Source: Sinobacterium caligoides (GTDB taxonomy: Bacteria; Pseudomonadota; Gammaproteobacteria; Pseudomonadales; Sinobacteriaceae). From it: a DNA stretch of 64,000 bases. This document shows, piece by piece, positions 48,614-57,909 of the stretch. The notes beneath the pieces are model-generated. The model saw only the letters and a program-made list of their open reading frames with translations. It was not told the DNA's origin and did no database searches. Numbering within the stretch: position 1 is the first letter of the stretch; each line of letters opens with the position of its first letter. Both the position numbers and the translations under genes were made by a program. The stretch covers positions 186,001-250,000 of the forward strand of contig NZ_RKHR01000003.1 in assembly GCF_003752585.1 (NCBI RefSeq), read 5' to 3'.

Positions 48614-49435
48614 CTATTTCTTACCGCCATGGCGACGCAATTTGCGGTGATGACGATCACGCGTCTCCTTTTCGGCTCGCGTCAACGGACGCTTATCCTC
48701 TTTCTCCGCACCGCTCATATCTGCCAGTCCGTTAATTTCATCCTGAGATAGCTCTATCCACTGCCCCGAACGCACTTCAGATGGGATGAAAACATCACCG
48801 TAGCGCACGCGTTTAAGTCGACTCACAGTCAACTCTTGCGATTCCCAAAGGCGACGAACCTCACGATTACGCCCCTCCATGACCACAACATAAAACCAGC
48901 GATTGATCCCTTCTCCACCGCTTTCAACCACGTCGGTGAACTTAGCAAGACCATCTTCCAGCATTACGCCATCGGTCATCGCCTTGATCTTCTCAGGCGT
49001 CACATCCCCCATCACTCGACAGAGATACTCCCTCTCAATCACTGAGGAGGGATGCATGAGTTGGTTCGCCAGCGCACCATCAGTGGTAAATAGCAACAAA
49101 CCAGAGGTGTTAAAATCTAATCGCCCAACAGAGATCCAACGCTCCCCATGCAGCCGAGGCAGGCGGTCGAATACCGAACGGCGCCCCTCAGGATCGTTAC
49201 GCGAACAGATCTCCCCTTCAGGCTTGTTATAAAGCAGGACTCGACGACGCTTTTTCTCCAGCGAGCGCTGAAGAGGACGGCCATCGACAACGATCTTGTC
49301 CTCGTCCTCTACACGGTCGCCCAAGGTGGCCAGCTTGCCATTGACGCTAATGCGCCCCGCTGAAATCCAGCGTTCCATTTCACGCCTTGAGCCAACACCG
49401 TTGGCTGCCAATACTTTCTGTAGTTTTTCGCTCAT
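48614..49435 (-). CDS. rluB: 23S rRNA pseudouridine(2605) synthase
   Basis: The enzyme makes pseudouridine in helix 93 of 23S rRNA. In 273 residues there is an N-terminal S4 domain ([21 protein letters not shown]), then the RsuA-family catalytic motif [17 protein letters not shown] with the nucleophile Asp, and a basic C-terminal tail ([21 protein letters not shown]). It directly follows scpB (no gap), the common scpA-scpB-rluB order. Confidence 0.95.
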   Translation of the reverse strand: MSEKLQKVLAANGVGSRREMERWISAGRISVNGKLATLGDRVEDEDKIVVDGRPLQRSLEKKRRRVLLYNKPEGEICSRNDPEGRRSVFDRLPRLHGERWISVGRLDFNTSGLLLFTTDGALANQLMHPSSVIEREYLCRVMGDVTPEKIKAMTDGVMLEDGLAKFTDVVESGGEGINRWFYVVVMEGRNREVRRLWESQELTVSRLKRVRYGDVFIPSEVRSGQWIELSQDEINGLADMSGAEKEDKRPLTRAEKETRDRHHRKLRRHGGKK

Positions 49436-50638
49436 TCACTTTTGCTCATTAGGGGCGACCGGTTCGTCTGCATCGTCCAACTCATCGTCATCCAACACTT
49501 CTGCCAACAGGTCAAATCCTGGATCTCTATCTCGCTCGGGCTCACCGCCATCTGTTGGCGAATCATCTCGATCAAACGTGCGACGCTCTGCGTCTTCAGC
49601 CTCTTTATCAGAGGGGGGGTATTCTAACGTTGCTGGCGACGAGGTTCTATCAGTATTCTCATCAATATCAGTCTCATCATCGACATCGAGCTCAGCTACC
49701 TCAGCCATGAGGTCCCAGCTACTCATCTCCTCAAAGCTGTTTGAGGGGGGGACGTCCTCAACCAGCCCCACTTGCTGAGGGTCCTTTTGTTCCTCTCTTT
49801 GCTGCTCCTCGCTCGGCTCGTTTGCCGATTCTGCAGGAAACTTACCATCCATTTCTGCCCCTTTGTCAGCGCTCGCCTCAGGGGAGTCCTCCATCAACTC
49901 GCTCTCTTCTGGTCTAGCCAGCTCCTGCTCTGAAGACTCTTCAAGCTTTCGCTGTTGACGCTCCTCGTCTAGACGCTCATCCTCTGCCGCCTGCAATTTC
50001 TCTTGCTCCGCAAGCCGCTGCTCTCTTTCCAGCTCTCGCTGCTCAATCTGCTTAGCCTCTTGTAGCACCTCCGCCTCAAAGTTTAGCTCTTTCGCAACCG
50101 CATCAAGGTCTCTTATCTCAGACAGGCTCGGTAGCTCATCGAGATTTTGCAGATTAAAATAGTCTAAAAAGCTACGAGTAGTCGCATACATAGCGGGGCG
50201 TCCTGGGACATCTTTATGGCCGACAACCCTAACCCAGTCTCGCTCACTCAGCGCCCTGATAATATTTGAGCTGACCGCTACGCCACGAATATCCTCGATT
50301 TCACCTCGAGTAATGGGCTGGCGATATGCAATCAGTGACAGCGTTTCGAGCATCGCTCGAGAATACTTCTGCGGCCGTTCTTCCCATAACCGCCCTATCC
50401 AATGAGCATAGGCCGCCTTAACCTGCAACCGATAGCCTGACGAAACCTCTTTGAGCTCAATGCCTCGCGACCCAAGCTCTTCCGCCAACGCCGCCAACGC
50501 CGCCTCAAGCTCTACGCGTTTAGGGGCATCGGCGTCGCCTTCAAACAGAGATAGCAGCTGTTTAATGCTGAGAGGCTTTGCAGCCGCCAACAATGCTCCC
50601 TCAACAATATTCTGCAGTGTTCTTGCATCAATACTCAT
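49436..50638 (-). CDS. scpB: segregation and condensation protein ScpB with long acidic tail
   Basis: ScpB is the winged-helix kleisin partner of the SMC-ScpAB chromosome condensation complex. The first ~190 residues are the conserved two-winged-helix core (EGALLAAAKPLSIKQLLSLFE, LETLSLIAYRQPITRGEIEDIRGV, DVPGRPAMYATTRSFLDYF). The rest (about 200-400) is an unusually long, Glu/Asp/Gln-rich, low-complexity tail without obvious fold. Typical ScpB has about 180-200 residues, and longer forms exist in Gammaproteobacteria. It overlaps scpA by 4 bp. Confidence 0.93.
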   Translation of the reverse strand: MSIDARTLQNIVEGALLAAAKPLSIKQLLSLFEGDADAPKRVELEAALAALAEELGSRGIELKEVSSGYRLQVKAAYAHWIGRLWEERPQKYSRAMLETLSLIAYRQPITRGEIEDIRGVAVSSNIIRALSERDWVRVVGHKDVPGRPAMYATTRSFLDYFNLQNLDELPSLSEIRDLDAVAKELNFEAEVLQEAKQIEQRELEREQRLAEQEKLQAAEDERLDEERQQRKLEESSEQELARPEESELMEDSPEASADKGAEMDGKFPAESANEPSEEQQREEQKDPQQVGLVEDVPPSNSFEEMSSWDLMAEVAELDVDDETDIDENTDRTSSPATLEYPPSDKEAEDAERRTFDRDDSPTDGGEPERDRDPGFDLLAEVLDDDELDDADEPVAPNEQK

Positions 50639-51567
50639 ATCACTTTTGCCTTCACATGTATCGCGCCAAACATCTCTGCCTGCACGATCTCCACTAGCGA
50701 CTCCTTCACCAACTCCATAATGGCAAGAAAGGTTACCACCACGCCTAGGCGCCCCTCATCACCACTAAAAAGCGCAACAAAAGGAAGAAAGCTACGTCCA
50801 CGCAGTTGCTCCAACACATCAGTCATGCGCTCACGTGTCGACAACATCTCCTTCTCTACATGGTGAGAATCAAACATCTCAGCCCGAGACAACACCTCAC
50901 CAAGAGCCAATAACAATTCTCGCATATCGACATCAGGCTCCAAGCGCTGCCTTTCTAGCTCTGGGGGTTCAGCACTCACTGGATGAATATCACGCCCAAC
51001 ACGCGGCAGCTCATCGATATTTTCAGCTGCGAGTTTAAAGCGCTCGTACTCTTGCAGCCTACGAATCAGCTGGGCGCGAGGGTCGTCTTCCTCCTCTTCC
51101 TCCCCTTCAGAACGTGGCAGCAACATACGCGACTTAATTTCAGCCAACATCGCCGCCATGACCAAATACTCCGCTGCCATCTCGAATTGAGCACCTTCCA
51201 TCAACTCAATATAAGCCACGTACTGCTTGGTAATTTCCGCCACGTTGATATCAAGAATATCGATATTCTGTCGGCGTATCAGATACAGCAATAAGTCCAA
51301 AGGCCCCTCGAAGGCCTCTAAAAAAACCTCCAAGGCCTCAGGCGGAATATAAAGATCTTTTGGTAACTCAGTAACCTGCTCACCATTAACAAGAGCAAAG
51401 AGTTCACCCTGAGAGGGCTGCAACTGCTGGCGGGCGCGTTCTAACCGGCTATGGATCTCGTCGACATCATCTTGGGTGGCTGCATTGTCATCGGCGTACT
51501 CATCTTCCTGCTCTGTCGCCAGCACATCAACAGGCACCTCAACCTCTCCGTCTTCACTTATAGTCAT
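50635..51567 (-). CDS. scpA: segregation and condensation protein ScpA
   Basis: ScpA is the kleisin that bridges the SMC heads. The 310 residues contain the N-terminal FEGPLDLLLYLIRRQNIDILDI (about 88-109) and the C-terminal winged helix FLAIMELVKESLVEIVQAE. An acidic N-terminal extension of about 70 residues precedes the usual start of homology, and the first in-frame ATG is used. No smc gene is in the window. Confidence 0.93.
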   Translation of the reverse strand: MTISEDGEVEVPVDVLATEQEDEYADDNAATQDDVDEIHSRLERARQQLQPSQGELFALVNGEQVTELPKDLYIPPEALEVFLEAFEGPLDLLLYLIRRQNIDILDINVAEITKQYVAYIELMEGAQFEMAAEYLVMAAMLAEIKSRMLLPRSEGEEEEEDDPRAQLIRRLQEYERFKLAAENIDELPRVGRDIHPVSAEPPELERQRLEPDVDMRELLLALGEVLSRAEMFDSHHVEKEMLSTRERMTDVLEQLRGRSFLPFVALFSGDEGRLGVVVTFLAIMELVKESLVEIVQAEMFGAIHVKAKVI

Positions 51568-51637
51568 CAGTCTACCTGGTGCCTGTAAGTCTTCTGGGTG
51601 CCAACAGGAAACCTAGTCTCGCCGAATAAGTGTTTCT

Positions 51638-52264
51638 TCACAGGCATTCGAAACCACTAGTATCACCTAGACCTTGCCGTACAATCGAGACGTCGCTATC
51701 GAGCATAGAGATCACCGAGGAGGGCTCGATGCCGCAATAGCCACCATCGATGATTAAATCTGTTGCGTGCTCCAACTGGCCCCGGAATTCATAGGGATCG
51801 GTCAACGGCAGTTCATCACCGGGCATGATCAACGTCACACTCATCATCGGCTCTCCTAACTCCTCCAACAGCGCCAAGGCTATGGCGTTATTCGGCACAC
51901 GCAGGCCGATCGTCTTACGTTTTGCGTGCATCAATCGGCGGGGCACCTCTGACGTCCCTCGTAAGATGAACGTATAGGGCCCTGGCGTATGGCTCTTAAT
52001 GAGACGATAGGCCACATTATCGACCCGCGCATATGTGGCAATCTCAGATAAGTCTCGACACATCAAGGTAAAATTATGCTTATCATCGAGGCGGCGAATA
52101 CTTCGAATGGCCTCGGCCGCGCGTTTATCCCCTAAGCGACAACCAATAGCATAGGCCGAATCAGTGGGGTAGACCACTATCCCCCCCGATAAAATAATAT
52201 CGACCGCCTGCTTAATTAATCGGGACTGCGGGTTGTCTGGGTGTATCTGAAAAAATTGACTCAT
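51638..52264 (-). CDS. YciO/Sua5-family L-threonylcarbamoyladenylate synthase-like protein
   Basis: The 208-residue protein has the YrdC-type fold used to make threonylcarbamoyl-AMP for tRNA t6A. The motif IVVYPTDSAYAIGCRLGDKRA (about 30-50) and HNFTLMCRDLSEI match. This is the YciO subgroup, whose members usually do not replace TsaC, so its exact role is open. Located in the standard scpA-yciO-PHP neighbourhood. Confidence 0.88.
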   Translation of the reverse strand: MSQFFQIHPDNPQSRLIKQAVDIILSGGIVVYPTDSAYAIGCRLGDKRAAEAIRSIRRLDDKHNFTLMCRDLSEIATYARVDNVAYRLIKSHTPGPYTFILRGTSEVPRRLMHAKRKTIGLRVPNNAIALALLEELGEPMMSVTLIMPGDELPLTDPYEFRGQLEHATDLIIDGGYCGIEPSSVISMLDSDVSIVRQGLGDTSGFECL

Positions 52265-52402
52265 AAAAGCTCCTTGGCCATACCGCCCAAGTCATCCAAC
52301 ACTGAATGTCAGATAGATATTTATAGTGATACTAACTAGGCCCACAACTTAACGCCGTAGTGCAATAGAGTTAGATTCGTATTGATGTATTGTCGCTATA
52401 TA

Positions 52403-53257
52403 CTACGACATAGCTTTAACGTGTTGCCAGATCGGCGTCAAACCTTCACCAACCGTTGGCACCACTGCCAAATCATTCCAACGGTATTCTGGGTTGTGAA
52501 AATCGCTACCAACCGAAGCTAGCAAATCGTATTTAGCGCAGAGCTCTTCTATCGTTCTGCGAGTATTAATATGCTGAGATCGCCCTGCCATCTCTATCCC
52601 ACGACCTCCTGCGGCCGTAAAACAGTCTAATAGCTGACTGAGTTTGGTGCGGGTCAACTTGTAGCGCTCAGGGTGAGCGACCACGGCAACCCCCCCTGCA
52701 TCGACAATCCAGCCAACCACCGTCTCTAGGGCTGGCCAACCACTTTTAACATCACCAGGCTTACCGCTGCCGAGATAGCGATCAAACGCTTGCTTCGTCG
52801 ATGTGACATACCCCTGATCAAGCATAAACTGAGCAAAGTGTGGGCGCCCTATTTGTGAGTCCCCCGCAATTGCCTTTGCTCCCTCAAGACAGCCTGAGAA
52901 GCCCAGCTTTTGCATCCTCTTGTCGATCGTTAACGCACGTTGCTGGCGAACATCTGTTTGTTGCGCCACCCCTTTTTCTATCTCAGGATGATCGATATCA
53001 AAGCCAAGTCCGACAACATGAATAGACCGCTTCCCCCACAAGCAAGAGAACTCGACACCACTGACAAGCTCAGCCCCTCTCTCTATGCTCCCACTTGCCA
53101 GAGCGGCTGAGAGCTGACGACAACCCGCAACCGTATCGTGATCGGTGAGTGCCAACCGTTGCGCTCCATTACCGCAGGCACGCTGATACACCTCCAGCGG
53201 GCTGAGTGTTCCGTCCGAGGCAGTACTATGACAATGAAAATCTACAACAGGGCGCAA
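52403..53257 (-). CDS. PHP-domain phosphoesterase (RNase AM/YciV-like)
   Basis: The 284-residue enzyme has the PHP motifs VDFHCHSTASDGTLSPLEV (about 4-22), LTDHDTVAGC, VAHPERYKL and VGSDFHNP, with the metal-binding His/Asp residues intact. E. coli YciV (RNase AM) is a 5'-3' exoribonuclease that matures the 5' ends of 5S and other rRNAs and degrades short oligonucleotides. The same neighbourhood (yciO, scpA) supports orthology. Confidence 0.88.
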   Translation of the reverse strand: MRPVVDFHCHSTASDGTLSPLEVYQRACGNGAQRLALTDHDTVAGCRQLSAALASGSIERGAELVSGVEFSCLWGKRSIHVVGLGFDIDHPEIEKGVAQQTDVRQQRALTIDKRMQKLGFSGCLEGAKAIAGDSQIGRPHFAQFMLDQGYVTSTKQAFDRYLGSGKPGDVKSGWPALETVVGWIVDAGGVAVVAHPERYKLTRTKLSQLLDCFTAAGGRGIEMAGRSQHINTRRTIEELCAKYDLLASVGSDFHNPEYRWNDLAVVPTVGEGLTPIWQHVKAMS

Positions 53258-53424
53258 GATATGATCGACTCTCTTTAAAGTATGCTTTCAGGCCAACTCT
53301 GGTCGAAAGCATATTGGTGTACAGGTTAGAATTCGTTATGATGTCGCACAACTTGTGCCAACAACTTCTTTATAATAACACTCGAGCGGCCGTAAACCCC
53401 ACCATTACTAGGTAATTTCTTGCA

Positions 53425-54012
53425 ATGAAGCAAATAGCAGAACTCGTCCCCATCCTCCTATTTTTTATCACCTATAAAATGGATGGCTATCATCTATCAG
53501 CCGCCGGCATCGATTACACCTTTGACGGCATCTACACCGCAACCTCCGTCCTCATTGCCGCCACTCTGATCGAACTTATTGTCAGTCGCCTCATTCGCGG
53601 GCACTTTGAGAAGCGTCAACTGTGGATGGTCGCTGCCGTTTGCCTATTCGGCGGCCTGACTTTAGCCCTGCGCGACAACACCTTCATCATGTGGAAGCCA
53701 ACGATCTTCAACTGGGGGATGGCTATCGTCTTCATCGGCGCGCAGATCTTCACCGAGAAAAACCTACTCGAAAGAATGCTGGGCAGCCAAATTTCGATAC
53801 CCAGCGCAATCTGGAAGCGCCTTAATACGCTCTGGGCCAGCAATTTTATCATCGTCGGTGCGCTCAACCTCTACGTAGCTTATCAGTACAGCGAAGACTT
53901 CTGGGTCAACTATAAGCTATTTTCATCCGTCGGCTTCACCGTATTGCTGCTGATAATAACTGCTGTAATACTGACGCCACACCTGAAAGATGACCTTAAA
54001 GAGAGCGAATAA
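53425..54012 (+). CDS. yciB: inner-membrane septation protein YciB
   Basis: The 195-residue protein has about five membrane helices and the family start [19 protein letters not shown]. YciB (IspZ/intracellular septation protein A) interacts with the divisome and elongasome in E. coli. It ends 1 bp before yciI and is divergent from the PHP gene, the usual layout. Confidence 0.94.
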   Translation: MKQIAELVPILLFFITYKMDGYHLSAAGIDYTFDGIYTATSVLIAATLIELIVSRLIRGHFEKRQLWMVAAVCLFGGLTLALRDNTFIMWKPTIFNWGMAIVFIGAQIFTEKNLLERMLGSQISIPSAIWKRLNTLWASNFIIVGALNLYVAYQYSEDFWVNYKLFSSVGFTVLLLIITAVILTPHLKDDLKESE

Positions 54013-54013
54013 C

Positions 54014-54313
54014 ATGCTATATGCCATCATCAGTCAAGATCACCCCAACAGCCTTGAGAAGCGTTTACAGGCCCGACCGGCCCACCTCTCTAGGCTCGAA
54101 GAGCTCAAGAACCAGGGCCGACTCTTCGTCGCAGGCCCTCACCCCTCCATTGACAGCGAAGCCCCCGGCAGTGCAGGGTTTAGCGGCTCCCTAGTTATTG
54201 CCGAATTCGATAGCCTTGACGCAGCTCAGACATGGGCCGATAACGACCCCTATATCGACGCCAATGTGTATAGCCAGGTAACCGTCAAACCGTTTAAAAA
54301 GGTGCTACCTTAA
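54014..54313 (+). CDS. yciI: YciI-family protein
   Basis: From ATG 54014, one base after the yciB stop, the frame gives 99 residues: [28 protein letters not shown] with the His-Asp pair conserved in the YciI dimeric alpha/beta fold, and LFVAGPHPS. The biochemical role is not settled (muconolactone-isomerase-like fold). A hairpin (54330-54355) follows. Confidence 0.92.
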   Translation: MLYAIISQDHPNSLEKRLQARPAHLSRLEELKNQGRLFVAGPHPSIDSEAPGSAGFSGSLVIAEFDSLDAAQTWADNDPYIDANVYSQVTVKPFKKVLP

Positions 54314-54329
54314 AACAATCAAGCCCAAC

Positions 54330-54355
54330 CGCCTGCAATCATGTCAATGCAGGCG
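54330..54355 (+). repeat. inverted repeat after yciI
   Basis: CGCCTGCA and TGCAGGCG flank a 10-nt loop, 16 bp after the yciI stop. It has no T tail, so it may be a weak or Rho-assisted terminator. Confidence 0.45.
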
Positions 54356-54438
54356 AACACCGTCTTCAGTAGCACGTGACCCTGTTCTCATCTGATCAAA
54401 ACTTGTCACAAACATATCAAAACTACTGCGGATCGATA

Positions 54439-54466
54439 TTGACAGAAAAAATCTGTCTATTACATT
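54439..54466 (+). promoter_or_regulatory. candidate sigma-70 promoter of the SH3 protein gene
   Basis: A perfect -35 TTGACA (54439-54444) is followed after 16 nt by TACATT (54461-54466). An inverted repeat GACAGA-N5-TCTGTC (54441-54457) overlaps the -35 box and could be an operator. The gene starts about 98 bp downstream. Confidence 0.5.
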
Positions 54467-54563
54467 GGTCGTAGACCATTTCAATGGGTTAGAATGTCCT
54501 CACTCCGTCCGCGACCAAATTGTCGTGGATGGCTCATTTATCCATCTACACCGAACACGAATT

Positions 54564-55289
54564 ATGAAGCTATCATCTTACGCGACCATCCAGCAATCCA
54601 TCCGCCGAAGCCTCTCTATTATCGTCTTAGCCAGTGTCGCTACGCTCTCGTTCCTTGCCGCCACTAGCAGCGCTCAAGCAGCCGAATACCGCTATGTCTC
54701 AGACGTCATGCTAATTAACATGCGTAGTGGACCAACCAACGCCTACCGCATCATCAAACGCATCAAAAGCGGTACAGAGCTCACCGTCCTTAAACACAGC
54801 GACGACAACACTTTCACCCAGGTACGCCTCAACGATGGCACCACCGGCTGGGCCCCCTCTCAATACCTGATGAAAGAGAAAGGTACACGCGAGCGTCTCA
54901 AAGAGGCACAAAAGCAAATTGCTATGCTGTCACAAGATGCTGGCCCAATGCTTAAAAAGATGAAGGCTACCGAAACAAAAAATCAAGAGCTACAAGCTAA
55001 GAACCTACAGCTAACCAGCGAAAACAAGCAGATAAGCGCCGAGATCAAGGCAATCAAGATTGCCTCAGCCAATGCAATTGGCTTATCCAACAGCAACAAA
55101 ACCCTGGGCGAAAGCAATCAGATGCTCAAGAATGAAATCGATGTACTTACCGCCGACAATGAACGCTTGAAGGATAAATCTGATCTAGAGTGGTTTATCA
55201 ACGGCGCTGGCACAGTCGGCTTCGGCGTTTTGCTTGCCTTAATCATTCCGCGCCTCATCCCCAAGAAGCGACGCAGTGATTGGAACTAA
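54564..55289 (+). CDS. YgiM-like SH3 domain membrane protein
   Basis: From ATG 54564 the 241-residue protein has a signal peptide (about 1-38, cleavage after AQA) and a periplasmic bacterial SH3 domain (about 40-105, with NMRSGPTNAYRIIKRIKSGTELTV and GTTGWAPSQYL). A coiled coil (about 110-210) and a C-terminal membrane helix ending in RLIPKKRRSDWN follow. This is the YgiM/TIGR04211 architecture of gammaproteobacteria. Function unknown, possibly cell-wall sensing. A longer reading from 54465 lacks support. Confidence 0.9.
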   Translation: MKLSSYATIQQSIRRSLSIIVLASVATLSFLAATSSAQAAEYRYVSDVMLINMRSGPTNAYRIIKRIKSGTELTVLKHSDDNTFTQVRLNDGTTGWAPSQYLMKEKGTRERLKEAQKQIAMLSQDAGPMLKKMKATETKNQELQAKNLQLTSENKQISAEIKAIKIASANAIGLSNSNKTLGESNQMLKNEIDVLTADNERLKDKSDLEWFINGAGTVGFGVLLALIIPRLIPKKRRSDWN

Positions 55290-55434
55290 CGAGACATTGT
55301 CTCTATATCACTCCCTGTGAGCGGTGGGCCCCTACGAACAATAAATCGATAGGCCTCACCCCTCAAACAGTACCACAGCCGCTCAAAAGGCGCCTAAAAC
55401 AATGATCGTTAAGGCCTTACGCCGAGGAAGCAAC

Positions 55435-56151
55435 ATGAAACGCAGCGCTAGTCTATTACTGGGTACCAGCCTATTTTTGGCATATAGCCAGCTATGCCTT
55501 GCCATCAACCCAAGCGTGGTCATTGAGACCAACAAAGGCGACATCACTGTAGAGCTCTACGCTGACAAAGCACCGATTACCGTGAAAAACTTTCTCGGCT
55601 ACGTGGATAGCGGGTACTACTCAGGGACCATCTTTCATCGAGTCATCCCCAACTTTATGATTCAGGGCGGTGGCTTAACTGAACAAATGAAAGAGAAAGC
55701 AACACTCGCCCCCATTAAGAATGAAGCAGATAACGGCCTATACAACGAGCGCGGCACGCTTTCTATGGCAAGAACCTCTGACCCTGATAGCGCGACTTCA
55801 CAGTTTTTTATTAATATCCGCAACAATCTCAGCCTCGACAAACGCGGTGGAAATGCAGGCTACGCCGTCTTTGGCAAAGTCACTGACGGCATGTATGTGG
55901 TTGATGATATTGCTGTGCAACCGACCACCACCAAGGGGCCTTTCAGCGATGTGCCAGTCGAGCCCATCCTGATCAATGAGATCTACGTCAAGGCCAACGA
56001 AAAACCTATACCCATCGAGCCTATTCGCCCTGAAAAGCAGCCAGCCAAGCCTGTTGAAAGTAGCGTAGACGGGCCTGTACCCGCTAAAATAAAAGCTAAA
56101 GACGACAGCGCGCCCAGTGCACCTAAGAAGTCTACCGAGACCGCACACTAG
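55435..56151 (+). CDS. periplasmic peptidyl-prolyl cis-trans isomerase (cyclophilin)
   Basis: From ATG 55435, preceded by GAGGAAG, the 238-residue protein has a signal peptide (about 1-23). A cyclophilin domain (about 28-185) follows, with [15 protein letters not shown] (active-site Arg and Phe) and [11 protein letters not shown]. It then has a Pro/Lys-rich tail of about 50 residues. PpiA-type enzymes assist folding in the periplasm. The tail is not part of standard PpiA. Confidence 0.93.
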   Translation: MKRSASLLLGTSLFLAYSQLCLAINPSVVIETNKGDITVELYADKAPITVKNFLGYVDSGYYSGTIFHRVIPNFMIQGGGLTEQMKEKATLAPIKNEADNGLYNERGTLSMARTSDPDSATSQFFINIRNNLSLDKRGGNAGYAVFGKVTDGMYVVDDIAVQPTTTKGPFSDVPVEPILINEIYVKANEKPIPIEPIRPEKQPAKPVESSVDGPVPAKIKAKDDSAPSAPKKSTETAH

Positions 56152-56222
56152 CCTCACAGATCATTTTAATCGTCGAAGCCCGCATCAGCCGGCTTCGTCC
56201 ACCGACCATAGAAACTATCGTT

Positions 56223-56987
56223 ATGACCGCACTCAGCATCAACCTCAATAAAATTGCACTCATTCGCAACTCTCGCGACACGATCTACCCCTGTGTCGTC
56301 AAGCACGCTGAGATGTGCCTCGCTGCAGGTGCTGACGGCATCACCGTCCACCCCCGCCCCGATCAACGACACATTCGTGCGGACGATTGTTTTGAGCTCG
56401 CCAACGCCATCGATGCTGAGTTCAACATTGAGGGCAACCCTTTCGCCGCCCCCATGCATAGCAATCGCAGTGGCGTCAGTGACTACCCTGGCTTCATGCC
56501 GCTGATTCGTCAAATCAAACCCGCACAGTGCACTCTCGTACCCGACAGCGATAGTCAGCTGACTTCGGACCATGGCTTCGACCTGCACCAAGATTTTGAT
56601 CGCCTAAAACCAATCATTGACGAACTCAAAGAGCTCGGTGTGCGCAGCAGCCTCTTCATGGACCCGATCCCCGAGCAGATAGAACTGGCCGCCAAACTCG
56701 GCAGTGATCGTATCGAGCTGTACACCGGCCCCTATGCTGCAGCATTCGACTCTCAGCAGGGCCTTAAAGAATCTATCGATAATTTCGCCGAAGCTGCTCG
56801 CGTTGCTGCCGCCTGCGGCATAGAGCTTAACGCAGGCCACGACCTTAACATCCATAACTTACCACTATTCTGCCAACGACTGCCAAACCTGCTTGAGGTT
56901 TCAATAGGCCACGCTTTCACCGTAGACTGCATTGAGATGGGCCTAGTGAACGCCGTACAGGCATACCGCCTTGCTTTAACACAATAA
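56223..56987 (+). CDS. pdxJ: pyridoxine 5'-phosphate synthase, second-type PdxJ
   Basis: PdxJ condenses 1-deoxyxylulose 5-phosphate with 3-amino-2-oxopropyl phosphate to give PNP (vitamin B6). The 254-residue TIM barrel has ADGITVHPRPDQRHIRADD, QCTLVPDSDSQLTSDHGFDL, RIELYTGPYA and ELNAGHDLNIHNL. The motifs HPRPDxRHI and FNIEG, rather than HLREDRRHI and NLEMA, resemble the form common in Bacteroidetes. It lies away from recO-acpS, where pdxJ normally sits and is here missing, so it probably supplies the B6 function. Annotation of the gene is firm. Its foreign origin is an inference. Confidence 0.92.
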   Translation: MTALSINLNKIALIRNSRDTIYPCVVKHAEMCLAAGADGITVHPRPDQRHIRADDCFELANAIDAEFNIEGNPFAAPMHSNRSGVSDYPGFMPLIRQIKPAQCTLVPDSDSQLTSDHGFDLHQDFDRLKPIIDELKELGVRSSLFMDPIPEQIELAAKLGSDRIELYTGPYAAAFDSQQGLKESIDNFAEAARVAAACGIELNAGHDLNIHNLPLFCQRLPNLLEVSIGHAFTVDCIEMGLVNAVQAYRLALTQ

Positions 56988-57063
56988 ACGACAGTCTCCG
57001 CTCATCACCCAGAGCAGATGAGCCCATTGACGGACCTAAGAAATATCCGGACATCAACAATCT

Positions 57064-57894
57064 ATGGCCATTCTTGAACGATTCAGCCTCGGTGACCTCG
57101 ACGCAATTCGCGTCGGCAGAGCCAACCGAGGCATCACGTTAAGCTTTATAATCTATCGTTGCGACAACACGCTTATCGACTTCGGCCCCGCCAATCAATG
57201 GCAACACGTCAAACCATTTATCGAAGAAAAGACTCTAGATCAGCTACTCTTAACCCACCACCACGAGGACCATAGCGGCAACGCGCATAATATTGCCAAA
57301 ACTACCGGACTCACCCCCTACACCTCTTCATCGCTAGCCCATAAGATGAGCGAAGGTATAAAGGTACCTTACTATCGACGCATAGCGTGGGGGAGCTACA
57401 AGCCCACCCCCTTCCGAACGCTACCCGAGCACCCCCTGCAGCTGAGTAATGGCGACACCATAGAAGCCCTCTTCACCCCCGGCCACACCGCCGAAATGCA
57501 CTGCTTCCACTTAGCTGATCGTGGCTGGTTATTTAGCGCCGACCTCTATATCGCCAACAAAATTAGCCTAATGACCGCAGGTGAAGATGTAAGCTTAATG
57601 ATTGATAGCTTACAACGCTGTATCGAGCTTGATTTCGACACCATGTTCTGCGCTCACCGCGGCATCGTCAACGAGGGGAAGAGTGCATTAATCGCCAAAC
57701 GTAACTACCTCACTGAACTTGCCGAACAGTGCTCATCTCTTTGGCAGCAGGGACACAACAGCGAGCACATTACGCTAAAGTTACTCGGCAAAGAAGGGAT
57801 GCTGAAGCGTGTCAGCAACGGCAAATATTGTAAGCACAACTTAATAAAGTCCTGCCTCAAACATCATCAGCTCAACCCCAATGAGCGGCCTTAG
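57064..57894 (+). CDS. MBL-fold metallo-hydrolase
   Basis: The 276-residue protein has the metallo-beta-lactamase motif TPHHHEDHSGN-like LLTHHHEDHSGNAHNI (about 60-75), the second His in TPGHTAEMHCFH (about 136) and Asp in LFSADLY. The C-terminal part (about 205-276) looks like a small helical domain as in glyoxalase-II-like or LACTB2-like enzymes. Substrate unknown. It follows pdxJ by 76 bp on the same strand. Confidence 0.85.
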   Translation: MAILERFSLGDLDAIRVGRANRGITLSFIIYRCDNTLIDFGPANQWQHVKPFIEEKTLDQLLLTHHHEDHSGNAHNIAKTTGLTPYTSSSLAHKMSEGIKVPYYRRIAWGSYKPTPFRTLPEHPLQLSNGDTIEALFTPGHTAEMHCFHLADRGWLFSADLYIANKISLMTAGEDVSLMIDSLQRCIELDFDTMFCAHRGIVNEGKSALIAKRNYLTELAEQCSSLWQQGHNSEHITLKLLGKEGMLKRVSNGKYCKHNLIKSCLKHHQLNPNERP

Positions 57895-57909
57895 CCTCAT
57901 CACAAGACC

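Noticed and set aside
49296-49778. 160-codon rightward frame over scpB/rluB
   Set aside because: The Ser-rich product is the antisense reading of the acidic ScpB tail.
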